Shown here one piece after another: positions 54,801-57,800 of a DNA stretch of 64,000 nucleotides. Numbering within the stretch: the first letter of the stretch is position 1; each line of letters opens with the position of its first letter. The position numbers and the translations under genes are program-made. The notes beneath the pieces are model-generated. The model searched no databases, was not told the DNA's origin, and was given only the letters and a program-made list of their open reading frames with translations. Source of the stretch: Patella vulgata (taxonomy: Eukaryota > Mollusca > Gastropoda > Patellidae); NCBI RefSeq assembly GCF_932274485.2, contig NC_065882.2, positions 41,014,593 through 41,078,592 of the forward strand, read 5' to 3'.

Positions 54801-57800
54801 TGAGAGTGAGGATTTGGGCGACAATTTCAGTGAAGAGTGTGATAGTGAAAATGTTGCTGAGAATATTGATGGCGGTGGTGTTGCGAATGAAGATTCGAGT
54901 GATGATGATATAAACGTGTGTAGTGTATGAGATTGTGAGAACCCACCGGGAAGTGAATCGGAGGCGATTGTGGATTGGGTGGGCTGTGTACTGTGTGAAA
55001 GGTGGATGCATGTGAAAGTACAGGGAAAGAGATTGATGTAAGCGCAAGTGTGGTGAAGTGTGTAGATTTTGTACATAAATTGTATGATACATATAGCGTG
55101 AATGTAGGCCAGACAACTTCTGTAATATATATTATATATAATCGGGGAATTTTCTGTGAATTTGTGTAAAAGGTAGACTTGCAGAAATTGAATTAAGTTC
55201 AAGATGAATCAAAAAGAATAAATTAAATGTAAAACAAAAAAAAAACACCTGTGGTCTGAACACACGCATTTACGTGCCATTCCGTTGTCTGTCATATTAT
55301 CACTTGCTTAGGGACATTTCACAAAATCAAACAAGAAAAAGAGTAGGCTATATATATAAAAATACCTTAGGAGCACCCCCTTTCAATTGGATTAAATCTT
55401 TTAAAAAAGAAAAGAAAACTCTATCAATATATTGCCATAACTATGGTGGTCCACCAAGGTATATATATTTCGAAAAAGTGCTACAAGACCACGATTTGGC
55501 GGTCTGAAAATAGTATTAAAAATCGTACAAAGCCAAATAAAATCGACAGTTATATATCTATTATTCTAAAGCCAGATAGACAATTCGTTTGAATTGTCAT
55601 TTAGCCTACTTCCAAATTTCCATGACGTGTCACTACAATATGGTGTCAAACTTTATATGTAGTTTATATCAATTTCGAAAAGCCACGGGACTGGGGCTGC
55701 CAATTTAATATCTAAGGCAGTGGAGTAAACAACTGTTTAGCAAATTTATATTACCTCCCGTAAATAGCTTATTAAAGCAAATTATATTCTACTGAGCCGA
55801 AACAACTATTTAAACATGCAAGTAGGACGAAACAACCCCAAGTCAAATCCACACCCCTGTTCGATTTGGTTTATTCCAAATAACTAGGTCAAGCATGGCT
55901 GTCTTCATTACCGCGAAATAAATAAACAACGATTTTTCAAGAGAGAAAGGTTATATAGCTTGGTCTGAAATTAGTTAACGTGCGGTAGATAGTAAAGGGG
56001 TGACAATTTCAGGTAGGTCGTTAAATTTTAACCATTTTAATTAAAAATTGAAGAAATAGCAAGCAATTTTCGAGTCGTAGTGTTGCCTGGAACAGACAGT
56101 AATTGTGTTTTAAATATTGGATATTATAGGATCCTATAGTTTCACGTCAAGATAACAACATCAATATTGATCGAAATTGATCAATATTGAATTCTAATTC
56201 GTGGTTTTAATTTCGAATATTATGGAAAATATTGAGTTAGAAACTTAGCTCCTTTCATTTTTCAGTAAATTTACTTAAGACAACAATGCTCACATATATT
56301 TAGTTCTGATGAAATGAATTAACTAGGAATAAATACTGCGAAAAGCAGTGATGAATTCCAGTTTACACAGAACTGGGATGTACAGTTGTAGACTAGCAAA
56401 GTTATTAGCTAACACAGACAATTAATAATAACTAATTTCACACCATCTATGCTTGTTTTCATCTGTTTAAAAATAGTTTGTAGCAATAACATTATGAAAT
56501 ATCCATTTATATATAACTAAATTATAAATTAGATACATATCCCGAAGTCATATTTAGTTGACCTAATTTAATTATTAGTAAATAATTATTGTGCCTAGTA
56601 TGAAATTGCCAACAGCTCATTTCCCCATTAACATAGCCATTTAAAACACTCAAAATAATGTCCAAAAATAAAATTTATGTATGATTTACTCGAAAATTCG
56701 ACAAAATCAAATACTTATTATTTCATAATGCATACATTTCCAATGGTGTAGTTACCTGTATTGGGGATTGAATAATTGGCCTTTATATTCAATTTAAAGC
56801 CTGATTTTGTTAAATTATTGATACTTGGCAGATTCCAAGTGTAATCTTGACCCAAAACAGATGCAGATTCAAGAAATTTTTTACCTTGCCCATGTCAAAG
56901 AAATAAAAAATGTTTAAATGGAACAATATAATTATTATATGGCTGCATGGAAATGTGGTTGTATATTGCCGTCGTCCCCATCCGTTTATCATCTGATTGT
57001 TTTGGAATTGATATATACTATTCAAAAAAAGTAGGGGATATTTGATTTTGGGGGCATAATACTAAAATATGCAAATGACTACGAAAAAAGTCACTATAGA
57101 ACCTAACAGAAGAAACATTTCCAGTTACATGTGACGCCCAAACGCACCAATAGCTACCGCATGGAATGCAGGTGATGCTTGGGATCATCATGGGGGTCCA
57201 ACCCAAGATTTGCACGACTCTGACTTTGCATGTTACAGTCATTGTGGCATTGAATTCCAGGGTGGAAACATCAGTTTAATTGTTTTAGTGACCAGAAAAC
57301 AAATTTTGATATGCGTCGGCTTACCCAAAATGAAAGGTTACGTGCCCTTGGCATGCTACAGATCGGCACAACACAGGCGGTTGTGGCGCGGACGATGAAT
57401 GTTTCTCAGTCTTTCATAAGCAGGCTATGGTCCAGATACCGTGATACACAATCTGTACAGGACAGACCACGCTCAGGTCGACCAAGGGCGACAACTCAAG
57501 CCCAGGATCGATTTATCCGTACCTTGGCCTTGAGAAATCGTGTCATCACAGCAAATCAGATCAGCGCTCGTCTTCAAACAGACACTGGTGTGAGAGTGAG
57601 TGGCCAGACGATTCGGAATCGACTGCATAGGGGTCACCTTCGCGCCCGACGTCCTCGCGTGATCCCTTGTTTGAGAGATCATCACATTCAGGCAAGACGT
57701 CGTTGGTGTAGAGATCGTCAACACTGGGATAATCGACGCTGGAGCAATGTGATGTTTTCAGATGAGTCAAGGTTCACTGTTGATTTTTTGGACAGACGTA

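Larger units (their letters stand above)
53512..56256. mobile_element. TTAAAGG-ended element, copy 2, split by a pogo-like element
   Basis: Left ttaaagggcgtattgc; right inverse of aaacttagctcctttca. Shares cagttatgttcggggaaata and taaatattggat lines with copy 1. The line ataaaatgttta-ttgtgttttaaa is interrupted at a TA by the element at 53833-56099. Confidence 0.65.

Noticed and set aside
54574-55202. Two overlapping minus-strand frames of 169 and 180 codons
   Set aside because: They are antisense to the transposase-like frame and its flank, with low-complexity Ser/His/Thr composition and no domain.
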